A model generated the notes under the pieces. The model was not told the origin of the DNA, did no database searches, and was given only the letters and a program-made list of their open reading frames with translations. 46,394 nucleotides of DNA. It comes from Symbiodinium natans (Eukaryota; Sar; Dinophyceae; Suessiales; Symbiodiniaceae). Below, one piece after another: positions 9,601 to 17,365 of the stretch (positions are counted from its first letter, which is position 1; each line of letters starts with the position of its first letter). The stretch covers positions 180,001 to 226,394 of the forward strand of contig CAJNDS010000110.1 in assembly GCA_905221605.1 (NCBI GenBank). Reading direction: 5' to 3'. The position numbers and the translations under genes were made by a program.

Positions 9601-9826
9601 CCCTTGAAGCCTCACATGCTGCTTCCCGAAGACGCGGCTCCAGGCTTTTGAGATGGCTTAGCACACTGCCGAGCCCAACCCTCAAACCCTAAACCCTCAG
9701 CCGCCAAACCTCGAAACCCCCATACCCTCTAAACCCTAAACCCTAAAGAAGGTCCGGTCTGGTGGGCGTCGTCTCCGCCAAAGGCGGCTTCAAGGCTGTT
9801 GAAGGGTTTGATGTCAGCGCCAAGGG
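3628..9826 (+). CDS. Multi-exon SPRY-domain gene, introns filled with telomeric repeats (gene span)
   Basis: Best supported split gene. Four exons carry consecutive parts of one SPRY (B30.2-like) domain in the right order: a VRLGW strand (6344), FGFGGTGKK (6979), PYGESFGAGDTI (8135) and GFAKNAEPLGVAFEV (9249). This order and wording match the hnRNP U/DDX1 type of SPRY, a protein-interaction beta-sandwich. Earlier candidate exons at 3628, 3795, 3959, 4190, 4563, 5848 and 5913 may encode the upstream part; VEVVKGLV at 4563 fits the first SPRY strand. A later exon ends at a GTAAGC donor (9827), so the gene continues, possibly toward 15184. No DEAD-box helicase or kinase motif was seen downstream, so it is not called DDX1 or hnRNP U. 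Introns hold CCCTAAA or TTTAGGG arrays and foldback elements. Exon limits are estimates. Confidence 0.65.
3795..3850 (+). CDS. Candidate exon (RTKSHTKLYKAANLVKGC)
   Basis: Basic 19-codon open island between a TTTAGGG block and a CCCTAAA block; no clear acceptor. Confidence 0.3.
3959..4003 (+). CDS. Candidate exon (AVVSAPAPGFVRVG)
   Basis: Short GC-rich island with coding-like third positions, between CCCTAAA and a GGGGTTT-rich block. Confidence 0.25.
4001..4180. repeat. Degenerate GGGGTTT/TTTAGGG block
   Basis: Highly mutated G-rich telomere-like DNA, most units with extra G (GGGGTTTAGGG). Confidence 0.7.
4190..4231 (+). CDS. Candidate exon (GKSKTLPEEHATI)
   Basis: Starts after CCAGAG|G and ends at TTTG|GTGGGT. 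Fourteen codons, one open frame. Confidence 0.3.
4563..4618 (+). CDS. Candidate SPRY first-strand exon (VSAFAVEVVKGLVTG)
   Basis: Follows ACCGCAG|G. FAVEVVKGLV resembles the first beta-strand of SPRY domains (YFEV...gL) that precedes the GW strand encoded at 6344. The 3' boundary has no obvious GT. Confidence 0.45.
4820..4914. repeat. AGG/AGT trinucleotide microsatellite
   Basis: About ten AGG units followed by AGT/AAT units. The Tyr/Ser-run ORF on the minus strand is an artefact of it. Confidence 0.9.
4945..5400. repeat. AT-rich degenerate tandem repeat, about 75 bp
   Basis: Units start TTCCTCAATTCYCRGG and contain TTTATTATTCCCTGTAACTT; clear copies at about 5208, 5283 and 5354, weaker ones from 4955. 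No coding signal. Confidence 0.7.
5401..5660. other. No recognised feature
   Basis: T-rich then GC-rich unique sequence without a convincing exon. Confidence 0.3.
5662..5714. repeat. TTTAGGG array
   Basis: Six to seven units, one TTTAGCG variant. Confidence 0.9.
5798..5847. repeat. CCCTAAA array
   Basis: About seven units, opposite orientation to the block 80 bp upstream. Confidence 0.9.
5848..5891 (+). CDS. Candidate exon (SLKLGVIEGRAALP)
   Basis: Emerges from CCCTAAG, ends at CCCAG|GTTTGG. Fourteen codons with C/G-ending usage. Confidence 0.4.
5913..5972 (+). CDS. Candidate exon, frame unsure
   Basis: After TATTCTAG, two frames are open (KPTLPGPPRSPPARL or EADPAGTPTQPP); ends CACTCAG before a TTTAGGG remnant. 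Confidence 0.3.
6083..6158. mobile_element. Foldback (MITE-like) element, family A copy 1
   Basis: Imperfect palindrome: GTAGAGAATGAGGG at the left pairs with CCCTCATGCTGTAC at the right; core CCCATATACC-(n)-TATATAGGG. A second copy lies at 29336. Confidence 0.65.
6344..6397 (+). CDS. SPRY exon 1 (VRLGWAAADAAMALTG)
   Basis: Follows CTGAGTGAG|G. VRLGW is the conserved (V/C)R(V/I)GW strand of SPRY domains. In-frame TGA at 6401 and the absence of any GT inside 6344-6400 imply a GC or GA donor, the unusual donors known from dinoflagellates. Confidence 0.6.
6540..6780. other. Unique intron-like sequence
   Basis: A + frame is open for 73 codons from 6539 and a minus frame overlaps it, but neither has splice context or family resemblance. 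Left uncalled. Confidence 0.25.
6979..7050 (+). CDS. SPRY exon 2 (SSSGGFGFGGTGKKA)
   Basis: Open from CTAAAG at 6978. FGFGGTGKK is nearly identical to the conserved turn of the hnRNP U/DDX1 type SPRY (FGFGGTGKKS). Flanked by CCCTAAA on the left and TTTAGGG on the right. Confidence 0.75.
7535..7765 (+). CDS. Weak ORF, possible exon
   Basis: 76-codon open frame from a GTG-type start; the part YVRYYQAAPIDLFEFGSKL (7660-7720) looks protein-like. No clear splice signals; it lies between SPRY exons 2 and 3 and could be an intron-retained accident. Confidence 0.25.
   Translation: MGVGCCGGGNVRVESLVGLGRAVRVLYRPRGCCAVPSANGTKYVRYYQAAPIDLFEFGSKLDEVAGRVHSIFGLQI
8032..8115. repeat. CCCTAAA array with CCCCAAA variants
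   Basis: Alternating CCCTAAA and CCCCAAA units immediately before SPRY exon 3. Confidence 0.9.
8135..8200 (+). CDS. SPRY exon 3 (EPYGESFGAGDTIHCE)
   Basis: Follows AAAGCCAG|G. PYGESFGAGDTI matches the SPRY block (Y)G(E)xFxxxDxIGC, with H where G is usual. GAG|GCCGCG at the end would be a GC donor. Telomeric arrays bracket it. Confidence 0.75.
8240..8332. repeat. TTTAGGG array ending in CTCAGGG variants
   Basis: Nine perfect TTTAGGG units followed by four GGGCTCA-type units. Confidence 0.95.
8464..8545. repeat. CCCTAAA/CCCTGAAA array
   Basis: C-rich array with inserted A residues (CCCTAAAAA). Confidence 0.9.
8976..9045 (+). CDS. Candidate exon interrupted by a foldback element (LPLWPLLVAPVNKPEH)
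   Basis: Starts after GCTAG|G. Open for 23 codons to CATCTT|GTACCA, where GT belongs to the inserted element. The exon sequence AGCCGGAGCAT (9032-9042) is repeated at 9136-9146 on the far side of the element, followed by GAA|GTGGGG. Lies between SPRY exons 3 and 4, so it would be a loop insertion of the domain. Confidence 0.45.
9043..9135. mobile_element. Foldback element, family B copy with flanking 11-bp duplication
   Basis: Left arm ACCAACAATCCTTAACGGGGAT pairs with the right arm ATCCCGTTTAAGGGCTGTTA; right end GGGGGAACATCCC. Related copies at 17494 and 43561. The left terminal dozen bases are missing compared with them. Flanked by AGCCGGAGCAT on both sides. Confidence 0.7.
9249..9344 (+). 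CDS. SPRY exon 4 (RIGFAKNAEPLGVAFEV)
   Basis: After GATGCCAG|G. FAKNAEPLGVAFEV corresponds to the SPRY strand FSKNGKDLGLAFEI. Ends TCTGG|GTTTAG, so the telomeric repeat itself would supply the donor. Confidence 0.8.
9345..9520. repeat. TTTAGGG array, mixed variants
   Basis: TTTAGGG with TTCAGGG, TTTAAGG and TTTGGGG units, directly abutting SPRY exon 4. Confidence 0.85.
9610..9645 (+). CDS. Possible SPRY-end exon (PHMLLPEDAAP)
   Basis: PHMLL is reminiscent of the PHVLxKN turn near the end of SPRY domains, but a second frame is open too and no clear donor is seen. Confidence 0.3.
9756..9826 (+). CDS. Candidate exon with GTAAGC donor (GLVGVVSAKGGFKAVEG)
   Basis: Strong C-ending third positions (GGC GTC GTC TCC GCC) and a near-consensus donor AAGGG|GTAAGC at 9827. 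Probably the exon after the SPRY core. Confidence 0.55.
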
Positions 9827-9984
9827 GTAAGCAGTTCATGGAAGAAGACATCACACCAGGACTATTTTATTCCGTTAACCCTAAAACCCTATGACCCGAA
9901 ACCCTGAGACGCAGAGTCGACTGTCTGAGCTCGTTTCTACTGGTTATCTTTTTTAAGGGAGTTTCGGGTTTGTCTGTATGCGGC

Positions 9985-10041
9985 TGCCGATTTTTTTTTT
10001 TTTTTGGGGGGGGGTCTTTATTTGTTGTTATCTCTTCGTTT

Positions 10042-10072
<31 letters not shown>

Positions 10073-10076
10073 GGGA
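9985..10076. repeat. T- and G-homopolymer tracts
   Basis: Two T(n)G(n) blocks, the second with more than 20 G. Likely intronic low complexity. Confidence 0.8.
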
Positions 10077-10199
10077 CTGGCTGAAGCCCCCAACCATAGT
10101 GGGGGGGACCTGAACCTTAAACCCGAACCCTAAGACCCAAAGCACCGAAAGCCCAACACCCGCCGCCATCCCAAAAATCTCCAACTACCTGAAAGCCCT

Positions 10200-10960
10200 G
10201 TTTCAGGAGTGGGTTCGCTACTAAATTTCATCAAGCAAAAAAAGGGGAGCACCCTTGAGGGTTGGATGGTTTAGGGTTTAGGAAATTAGGGCTTACAGAT
10301 TACAGGGTTTAGGGTGTAGGGTTTAGCTTTTGAGTTCAAGTTTCCGCGAAGGTGAGGATCGTTTCAGCCGAGTCCATGCCATTGGAGGATGCGCGGCTTC
10401 GACTTCTTGTTGTTTCGTTGCTTGCTGGACGCCTAAGATAGGGTTCGGAACAATTGCTAATCGTGTCCCCTTGTGGTCCTGAGGAATTTATACGAGAAGA
10501 ACCTGCAGAAATCTGTTCGCATTTGAAGGCCCTATATTGGACTCTTGAACCCTAAACCCACCAGAGACAGTGAACCCACTGGCACTCGACCCCGCGCCCT
10601 AAAGTAAACTAGACGCCAAAGCCTAGCATAATTATCTTCAGGCCATGCATGTGCCCCCTAACAGGCTACCGAATCGGACTTAATGCCCAGGGTACGCCAA
10701 ATCACCAAGTGGTTCAAGTTCGTTGAGCAGTTCGAAAACCTTCGAGCCCCTAATCTCTGGCCAATCTAAATCAGGGGACCTGCTGTCATAGGATGGTTCC
10801 AAAAAGCAGATCCTAACCCCACAAACAGATCCGATAGCCGGTCCAAACCCAACCAAGGACCCGTTGGCTTAGGACAACCTCCTACGAAAAATGGAAACAC
10901 ATTCTTCCACATAAGGGTAATGTAGGGATGATTATCTTTCATTTCGTTGGGGGGGGGGGG
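10200..10960. other. Unique intron-like region with a family C foldback remnant
   Basis: GGGTTCGGAACAATTGCTAA at 10441 and GGCCCTATATTGG at 10529 resemble the ends of family C elements, with the internal TCCCCTTGTGGTCC they share. Otherwise no convincing exon. Confidence 0.4.
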
Positions 10961-10974
10961 GGGGGGTTCTTCAG

Positions 10975-11050
10975 CAAACAGTCGTTGAAGGAGGCACCAG
11001 AGCCGGTCCTGGCCGACTACGTCAGCTACGAGCCGTGCAACGCTCGGCGA
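10975..11050 (+). CDS. Candidate exon (LKEAPEPVLADYVSYEPC)
   Basis: After TTCTTCAG; 25 open codons with good codon usage, then a G-rich tract. Follows a G-homopolymer at 10950. Confidence 0.5.
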
Positions 11051-11173
11051 GGGGGGGGAGAGTGTGGGCTCTGAAGATGGGATCCCTTCTTGGAACCATA
11101 CACCCGAAAGCCATAAAGCCTAAACCCTAAACCCCAAACCCTAAACCCCAAACCCCAAACCCTAAACCCTAAA

Positions 11174-11213
11174 CGTATGAGTTCCTGCACAAGCGCCGCG
11201 CTTCTGGGCTTTG
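11174..11213 (+). CDS. Candidate exon (YEFLHKRRASGLW)
   Basis: Small island between two CCCTAAA arrays, ending CTTTG|GTCTTG. Confidence 0.35.
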
Positions 11214-11223
11214 GTCTTGCTGC

Positions 11224-11512
11224 CCTAAACCCTGACCTTACACCCTAAACCCGAAACCCTGAACCCTAGACCCTAGACCCTAGGCCCTAAATCCTAAACC
11301 CTAACCCTAAACCCTAAAACCCTAAAACCCTAAAACCCTAAACCCTAAACCCTAAACCCTAAACCCTAAACCCTAAACCCTAAACCCTAAACCCTAAACC
11401 CTAAACCCTAAAACTAAACCCTAAACCCTAAACCCTAAACCCTAAACCCTAAACCCTAAACCCTAAACCCTAAACCCTAAACCCTAAACCCTAAACCCTA
11501 ACCCTAGACCCT
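11224..11512. repeat. Longest CCCTAAA array of the left half
   Basis: More than 30 units, a perfect core of over 20, with single-base slips (CCCTAAAA, CCCTAA). Confidence 0.97.
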
Positions 11513-11584
11513 ACAAGATCCTACAAGGGCGCGGCTCGCACAAGTAGTCCACGACTTCCAAGCAGGAGACGAGGACTCGGAGTG
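11513..11584 (+). CDS. Candidate exon (LAQVVHDFQAGDEDSEW)
   Basis: Begins at CTACAAG|A right at the edge of the CCCTAAA array and ends GAGTG|GTTTAGGG. Acidic C-terminal half. Both splice junctions lie in or next to repeat units. Confidence 0.5.
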
Positions 11585-11786
11585 GTTTAGGGCTTAGGGT
11601 TGGGGGGGGCTGCTGAGATTTGTCTTGAGACGTGAACTGAGCCTTTGCAGTCCGGCAATCCAGTGCTTAGCCCCGCAAGGACTGCGCAGAGGTTACGGCC
11701 CTAGACTCTACCCTATTCAACCCTCAACTCTCTTTGCTCTAAACCCCAAAGCATCTCAAAACCAACAACCCTAAACCCTAATGCAG

Positions 11787-11870
11787 CCTTCTCCGATTTG
11801 CCCCAGGAGAATCTGCTGCTGTGGACTGGAGAGCCCGGGCCTTTGGTGCTCACTGCTGAACTCGCGCAAG
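11787..11870 (+). CDS. Candidate exon (LLLWTGEPGPLVLTAELAQ)
   Basis: Possible starts at ATGCAG|C or CCCCAG|G (11807). Ends CAAG|GTTTAGGG. One clear frame with CTG/GAG-rich usage. Confidence 0.55.
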
Positions 11871-12136
11871 GTTTAGGGCTTCGACGGTTTAGGGTGTACG
11901 GTTTAAAGTCTAGGGTTTAGGGTAGGGATGTATTGACATTTTTTCATAATATACATTCATAGTCCCACAAAGACACCACTCGGTCCCCCACCTGAAGCAA
12001 CCAATCAGACCTTGTGCAACTCCGCTGCACTCAGAGAAATACTCGCAGCCTTGGATCCTCATCCCCCCCTCCCCCCCCTGATGGCCCTAAAAGCAATGGC
12101 CCCTTGTGTGGCTCGTTCATGGATAAGAGTTTTAGT

Positions 12137-12360
12137 TTAAGGGTTTGGGGTTTGGGGTTTCGGGCTAGGGTTCAGGGAGGGAGTTGAGTCGTTCGGGTGT
12201 AGAAGAGTCTGCGGCTGCGGGGAGATTGATTGGCTTGTTGCCGCTTGAAAAACGAAAACAGTAATATGTTTTATTTTCTTGATGGGAATCTTTGGGCGGC
12301 TGGGTATTTGTCGAACGCTCGAGAAATTGATTGACTGGTGAATGTTTGGACTCGGAACCC
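12137..12360. other. Intron-like unique sequence
   Basis: A minus-strand frame is open here but has A/T-rich codons and no splice context. No + exon seen. Confidence 0.3.
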
Positions 12361-12450
12361 TAAACCCCAAACCCCAAACCCTAACCCCTAAATCCTAAAC
12401 CCTAAACCCGAACCCTAAACCCTAAACCCGAACCCTAAACCCTAACTTGT
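12360..12450. repeat. CCCTAAA array
   Basis: With CCCCAAA and CCCGAAC variants. Confidence 0.9.
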
Positions 12451-12467
12451 AGCAAACCCTGCGACAG

Positions 12468-12525
12468 GACCAGAACCGATGGAAAGGGTTCTGGCTTCCC
12501 GGTCGAATCAACCCTCTGTTGACGG
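12468..12525 (+). CDS. Candidate exon (DQNRWKGFWLPGRINPLLT)
   Basis: GCGACAG|G in front, ACGG|GTTTGG behind. Trp-rich 19-codon frame; a second frame is also open. Confidence 0.5.
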
Positions 12526-12664
12526 GTTTGGGGTTTGGGGGTTGGTTCAGGGTTTAGGGTTTAGGGAATTCAGGGGTCTAGGGTTTGGAGCTCATGGGCC
12601 CCAAAACAGAGGGTCTGGGATTTAGGGGTCTAGGGTAGAGTTGTGTTTGGGGCTTGTGGATTAG

Positions 12665-12779
12665 CTACGGTCACCCTGAACCGAAGCCGCCGACGTTTCC
12701 AAGGACGGTCTACGTGTCCGCGAACGATGGGGAAGGATGGCTCTATGGTTACTTCCTGGATCCTGAGGACGCTACCCTC
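12665..12779 (+). CDS. Candidate exon (RTVYVSANDGEGWLYGYF)
   Basis: 38 codons from GGATTAG to the next CCCTAAA block. Third positions favour C/G. A competing frame has poorer usage. Possibly same gene as 12468 and 13165. Confidence 0.5.
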
Positions 12780-12935
12780 AACCCTAAACCCCAAACCCCA
12801 AACCCTAAACCCTAATTAAACCCGAAACCCTAAACCCTAAACCCTAAACCCTAAACTGCCCTAAACTGCCCTAAACCCTAAACCCTAAACCCTAAACCCC
12901 AAAACCCCAAAACCTCAAACCCTACACCCCAAACC
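12778..12935. repeat. CCCTAAA array with CCCTAAACTG units
   Basis: Telomeric block with an inserted CCCTAAACTG doublet and CCCCAAAA variants. Confidence 0.9.
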
Positions 12936-13164
12936 TGCTGTTTTCGAGATAGGAAACGAAGGATTGCAAGCTCCAAACCCTGATCACTGGAACCCTCTAA
13001 AACCCTCAGCCCTAAACTCCATGATATAGCCTGTAGGAGACCTGGCTCCCTGAACCCTTTTAATGATTAGGGTTTAGGGTTTAGGGTTTAGGGTTATTAC
13101 CCTAAGCCCTCAACTGAAGCAGGCACCCCTTAAGACTCCGGCTCAGCTGAATTCAACTTGCCAG

Positions 13165-13263
13165 GACCCTGATGATGGCGGGTGGTTTCCGGCCCCTCCA
13201 CCTGCACATGATATGCCTGGGTCGAGTTTTGTGCTTTGCGCAGTTGGGTTCGGAGGGCTCAAG
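13165..13263 (+). CDS. Candidate exon (DPDDGGWFPAPPPAHDM)
   Basis: After CTTGCCAG|G; 33 open codons ending VLCAVGFGGLK. Proline-rich first half. Confidence 0.5.
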
Positions 13264-13343
13264 CGACCTAAACCCTGAACCCGCAACCCTGAATCCTGAA
13301 CCCTAAATCCTGAGTCGACGGAAACTAGTATTTTTTGTTCCAG

Positions 13344-13362
13344 GTTTGTGTGCGATGTTCAG
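13344..13362 (+). CDS. Possible 19-nt microexon
   Basis: T-rich tract, GTTCCAG|G, 19 bases, then TTCAG|GTACTG. Good signals on both sides but too short to test by frame. Confidence 0.3.
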
Positions 13363-13562
13363 GTACTGTGAATAGTCCACCTTCCTTAGCCCCAGCATCC
13401 TCTGTAAGTTCATAGGGTCAAAGTTGTTTCCTGTATGTTGAGTCTACAAGACACCCCCCCCCAGACTCTGAGACCTGTGCCACGATCCTTGAATCAGTAA
13501 ACCCCTTAGACAAATGCGCAGAAATCGTGTTCGACAGTTCATGTGGGTAGTTTTCCTATATC

Positions 13563-13632
13563 AGGGTCCCTTTTTGGGTGCCCATGATAAGGCGGCACCC
13601 TTTGAAAAGGGATCCCAAAAAGGGGCTCTAAT
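13563..13632. mobile_element. Foldback element (AGGGTCCCTTTTTGGG arms)
   Basis: Arm AGGGTCCCTTTTTGGG pairs with CCCAAAAAGGGGCTCT; the inner GGGTGCC/GGCACCC also pairs. Similar short foldbacks at 33779 and about 34187. Confidence 0.6.
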
Positions 13633-13918
13633 TTGATTAGGAAGTATGAGGGAACTACCCTCATCATATTCTCGGAACGTGATAAGTCACCAGGCCTGCT
13701 TTCTCTCGCTGCGCAATGTTCATCATTCTAGGATGCCCGTTGCTACCCTTATTCACTTTTGTTAGGAGGTTGGGTTCCTTCATAAACTCCTTTGACACAA
13801 AAAGGGCGCGCCCTTTTGCCATTTCATCCGCTCAACACCCTACAACACCCTAAGCCCTAAGCTCCATTACTTGGTATTTAGGCTGGGCACTTGAGCCCCC
13901 CAACTGCCGTAACAACCA

Positions 13919-14037
13919 ACCCGGCCCGCGGCGGAGAAGCCGAGAAACCCCAACCAGGAGATCTCCCCATCTCGCCCTTAGGCCCCAACTGCCCGAACTC
14001 CTGTCAAAGCCATAGCAGCTTGAGAGCCCTCAGACCC
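13919..14037 (+). CDS. Weak candidate exon (ARGGEAEKPQPGDLPISP)
   Basis: Open proline-rich frame without clear splice sites, next to a degenerate CCCTTAA block. Confidence 0.25.
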
Positions 14038-14203
14038 TTAAAGACCCTTAAGGACCCCGAAGCACCCCTGAGGACCTCAAAAAACCCTTAAGGTTGCTTC
14101 AGGACGCTTTTTGAACCCTTAAAAACCCCAAACCTCCAAACCCCTAAACCCTAAACCCTAAGCCCTAAGCCCTAAACCCTAAACCCTAAATCCTAACGCC
14201 AAG

Positions 14204-14275
14204 GCAGATGCTGTTGAGTTCTTGGATCTTCCGTCTTCGGCTCGGTCCTTGGACACCGCAGACTACGGTGGCTAA
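14204..14275 (+). CDS. Candidate exon with stop (AVEFLDLPSSARSLDTADYG)
   Basis: CGCCAAG|G in front, good codon usage, TAA at 14273-14275. The stop is the first base group of a family C foldback element, so the insertion may have created this end. Confidence 0.5.
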   Translation, partial: ADAVEFLDLPSSARSLDTADYGG

Positions 14276-14511
14276 TATAGGGTCGGAATCATTACTAGCA
14301 GTATTCAAATAAACTTGTATAGCTATATAGCTAGTGTGAGAAAAGGCTTTTAAATTGTCAAAAACAGATAACTATACAACAATTAACCCCCACCCCCCTT
14401 TTTTTGGGGGTCAAAACAATGGCTATTAGTATTCCCTGATGGTCCCTCGACAACTATAATTACTATACTAACCCCCAAAACCTTGTTCTAATTTTGACGG
14501 CCCCTATATTC
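14274..14511. mobile_element. Foldback element, family C copy 1
   Basis: Left end AATATAGGGTCGGAATCATTACTA, right end complement GAATATAGGGGCCGTCAAAATTA. Contains ATTCCCTGATGGTCCC and a C/T/G homopolymer centre. Confidence 0.6.
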
Positions 14512-14579
14512 GGGCTTAGGCCTGTTTACGGGTTTGATGCATGGGGAGGTTTAGCGCCAACTCGTGCGCCCCGGAACTA

Positions 14580-14665
14580 CACCCTACACCCTAAACCCTA
14601 CACCCTAAACCCTAAACCCTAAACCCTAAACCCTAAACCCTAAACCCTAAACCTAAACCCTAAGC
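14580..14665. repeat. CCCTAAA array starting with CCCTACA units
   Basis: Variant CCCTACA units at the left edge, then perfect units. Confidence 0.9.
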
Positions 14666-14703
14666 CCTGTAAGCTATTCACTTGGCTTCCTGGTGAAAGC
14701 CAG

Positions 14704-14732
14704 GACATGAGCGCAGGCAACTCATTTGATAG
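14704..14732 (+). CDS. Weak short exon (DMSAGNSFD)
   Basis: AAGCCAG|G then nine codons ending in TTTGATAG, immediately before a second family C element. Confidence 0.25.
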
Positions 14733-14745
14733 AAGTTCCGCATCA

Positions 14746-14858
14746 TGTAGGGGCCGGAATAATCAGAATAGGGTTTTGGGGGCAGTATAGTATGTCATTT
14801 CAAAGGGGCCATAAGGGAATGCCATTAGTAATTCTTCCGACCCCTAAATTAGGCCCTA
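14746..14858. mobile_element. Foldback element, family C copy 2
   Basis: TAGGGGCCGGAATAATCA at the left and ATTCTTCCGACCCCTA at the right are inverted copies. Confidence 0.65.
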
Positions 14859-15001
14859 AGCCCTTTTCACCCTTCAACATCCGAACAGGGCCCCCGCACA
14901 CAGTAGAACTCACAAAGCCCCCCTAGAACTCACAAAGCCCTCCTAAATGCATAAATGAAGAGTTCAAGGCACCCTCCTCCCACCCGCTTGCTGCCCCGAC
15001 C

Positions 15002-15007
15002 TAAACC

Positions 15008-15053
<46 letters not shown>

Positions 15054-15084
15054 ACCCTAAACCCTAAACCCTAAACCCTAAACG
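15002..15084. repeat. CCCTCAA block followed by CCCTAAA
   Basis: Seven consecutive CCCTCAA units, then four CCCTAAA units: a variant-homogeneous tract. Confidence 0.95.
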
Positions 15085-15094
15085 ACTTTTTCAG

Positions 15095-15184
15095 CTTCAA
15101 AAGCATGATCGCCCTGCTAAGGAGCCCGCAGAGCCACTTCTGGAGGGAGCCGAGGAGGTGCCTCGGGCCCAACACCTTTCATGA
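15095..15184 (+). CDS. Candidate terminal exon (EPAEPLLEGAEEVPRAQHLS, stop)
   Basis: CTTTTTCAG in front, 29 codons to TGA at 15182. Acidic and alanine/proline-rich. A second frame is open but ends at TAA in the same area. Could close the gene containing the exons from 10975 on. Confidence 0.45.
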   Translation, partial: LQKHDRPAKEPAEPLLEGAEEVPRAQHLS

Positions 15185-15195
15185 TGCTGTATAAG

Positions 15196-15501
15196 GGTTT
15201 AGGGTTTAGGGTTTAGGGTTTAGGGTTTAGGGTTATATAAGTTATATATGCATTCATATATATATATATATACATATGTGTGTGTATGTATATAGAGAAA
15301 GCACATAGGCTTATATTGCATATATGTTCATGTGTATACGTAGAGTGTAACAAGTGTGTCTATCTATCTATCTATCTATCTATCCATCTAAAAATATATA
15401 TGTATATCTATGTATATGTATATATATATATATGCATATACTGTCTTGCTATATATATACACATTTTGTACAGAGAGAGAGAGAGAGAGAGATAGAGAGA
15501 G

Positions 15502-15552
<51 letters not shown>

Positions 15553-15560
15553 AACCAGTA
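15196..15560. repeat. TTTAGGG array, then TA, CTAT and GA microsatellites
   Basis: TTTAGGG units to 15236, TA runs (15244-15275), CTAT (15359-15383), more TA, and a GA tract at 15470-15551. Short ORFs here are artefacts. Confidence 0.95.
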
Positions 15561-15780
15561 TAGCACATAGTATACCGTATACAATGCATGTGCCACAAGC
15601 AGACAAGCCCATAGCATATAGTATATAGCACCTAGTTTACAGCATACGTATCTGTACTATGCATATTGCCGAATTACATTCGACACGATGTATTCCACAA
15701 TGGCTGTTTGTTGATGGACTCCACAAAGGTTTTACTCCATCTGGAATCTTTTGAGGCGATGTGGGAAGACCTGTGACAGA
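15560..15780. other. TAGCATA-rich spacer, possible weak exon at its end
   Basis: Semi-repetitive ATAGTATA sequence. RFYSIWNLLRRCGKTC is open at about 15727-15780, but two frames compete. Confidence 0.25.
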
Positions 15781-15870
15781 AGCCCTAAACCCTAAACCCT
15801 AAAGCCTAAACCCTAAACATCTGGACAAGGTGACAACATCCTTTTCAACCCTAACAAAGCTATCCAGCAG

Positions 15871-16075
15871 ATGTCTTCGAACACAGCTTTACACATGGAA
15901 GCCTCAGCCATAGAACTTAAAGACATATGGTGTGCCAGGGTACCCGCCCTTGTTTTGGGAGCGTCGTTGCCAAGAAGCTTCATGGGGTTGGGCGATTGGG
16001 GCAAATTCTTGGTGTTGCCTTGTCGCCGCTCTCAGAAAATCTCGTGTGGGGAGAATATCACATTGTTATTTTGTT
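15871..16075 (+). CDS. Possible exon pair, frames overlapping
   Basis: Two + frames are open: one reads MSSNTALHMEASAIELKDIW (15871), the other LHGVGRLGQILGVALSP (about 15980). CCAGCAG|A precedes the first. Sits before an AT-rich island. Confidence 0.3.
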
Positions 16076-16790
16076 TTTTCAAGGCATTGTTCTACTAATG
16101 AATATACAATATTCTTGATTTGTTATTACAATTTTAGTGTGTTTTCACTTTTTCATGTCAATAGATTATGATACAAGTATATTCCCATATTTTGTATTAT
16201 TCTATTTTCCATTATTCGGTTATTCATGTTTCCTGTTATTCTAGTAGTCGATTCTTCCAGTATTGTAGTGTTACATTATTCCAAGTTCAGATTTTCCTAT
16301 TGTTACATTAAATATACGACACAGCACTATACGAGTATATTGTCGCATTCATATGTTATCATATTAGCATATTCATGCATGTTTGCATAAATATATTCTT
16401 ATCTGAATACATCTTGTTTTGCTTTTTCTTTGGTTATATGACTATGTTACTCGATTTTTCTTTCCTCCTGTACGGCTATATAAATAGGCTTTTCTATTTC
16501 TCATTTACTATTGTTATCCTGTATATATTCTCATTTTGTGTAATCATTTTCCGTTCAAGTCATTATATTTTCATGTTAGAATATTATGAAGAAACATTGT
16601 TCTCACCATATGTTCCTCACAATATACCACATTATTTGCTTTGATTATGTTGCTAAATTGCTAGCTTCATAAGCCTATTAAACAATTAGAACAATAATGT
16701 TGGGTACTCTTATGTTGGTACTTATATTCTTAGAGCCTTATATTATTATGAGATTTCAATTTTAACATGTTATTGAATGCTGTTTGCCAA
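16076..16790. other. AT-rich island
   Basis: About 700 bp with markedly low GC, full of ATTATTC/TATTCC words, without telomeric units. An 89-codon Phe/Tyr/Ile-rich frame at 16375-16644 is best read as a composition artefact. Confidence 0.5.
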
Positions 16791-16814
16791 GGGGGTGGGG
16801 AGGGGGGCTGCCCC

Positions 16815-16815
<1 letters not shown>

Positions 16816-16864
<49 letters not shown>
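16816..16864. repeat. 49-base C homopolymer
   Basis: Uninterrupted C run. Proline/glycine ORFs on either strand derive from it. Confidence 0.97.
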
Positions 16865-16865
<1 letters not shown>

Positions 16866-16905
16866 CCCTCCCCCTTGTTTTTTGCATGCAATCTGCTTTA
16901 AACAG

Positions 16906-16966
16906 AGCGACGCCCGCTCCAACCTCCTCGAGTCTTCTATATTTGCAACCCGTGCAAACTTGCTTT
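16906..16966 (+). CDS. Candidate exon with GTAAGC donor (SNLLESSIFATRANLL)
   Basis: TTTAAACAG|A in front, 20 codons, TTTGCTTT|GTAAGC behind: both signals near consensus. Likely part of the gene ending at 17804. Confidence 0.5.
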
Positions 16967-17096
16967 GTAAGCAACCTCAGCCCATGAAGAGGGCTTGCCT
17001 TTAGAACACACGAATCCTTTCCGAGCCCGCCATGCTAGCATTATGAAACTTTTCTTTCTGTCGTTGTTGTCTTCTGTCTGCCCATACATGTACAGG

Positions 17097-17365
17097 GAAT
17101 AGAGATTTTCCTCATCAACTGTAGAGAACGTGCAAGAAAGTTATGGCAAAAACGCAGCTTGTTGAAACAAGACAAAGGTTTTCCTGTTGAAGCGTAGAGA
17201 AAATAGAGGTTTTCTTAGTAAATTATAGGGAAATGTAGGTTTCTCTATGATGATGCAGAGAAAATGAAGGGTTTCCTTTTAAAAGATTGAGAAAACAGAG
17301 GCTTTGCCAAAAAGTAGATACGATAGAGGTTTTCCAGTAATAGGGGTTTTCCGATTAAGATGGAT
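17097..17365. repeat. Degenerate minisatellite, units of about 40-50 bp
   Basis: Repeated AGAGGTTTTCC and GTAGAGAAAAT words, at least five units, probably intronic. Confidence 0.7.

Noticed and set aside
3628-9826. Calling the SPRY gene DDX1 or hnRNP U
   Set aside because: SPRY wording fits both, but no helicase or P-loop motif was found in the neighbouring exon candidates.
15280-15631. Short ORFs over TA and GA repeats
   Set aside because: Microsatellite artefacts on both strands.
16375-16644. Phe/Tyr/Ile-rich ORF that looks like a membrane or organelle protein
   Set aside because: Located in a very AT-rich, semi-repetitive island; composition alone gives such a sequence, and no organelle gene motif is present.
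16762-17004. Proline- or glycine-run ORFs
   Set aside because: Produced by the C homopolymer; only the short downstream exon at 16906 was kept.
17097-17365. CRISPR-like spaced repeats
   Set aside because: Units are degenerate and spacers similar to one another; a eukaryotic minisatellite, not a CRISPR array.
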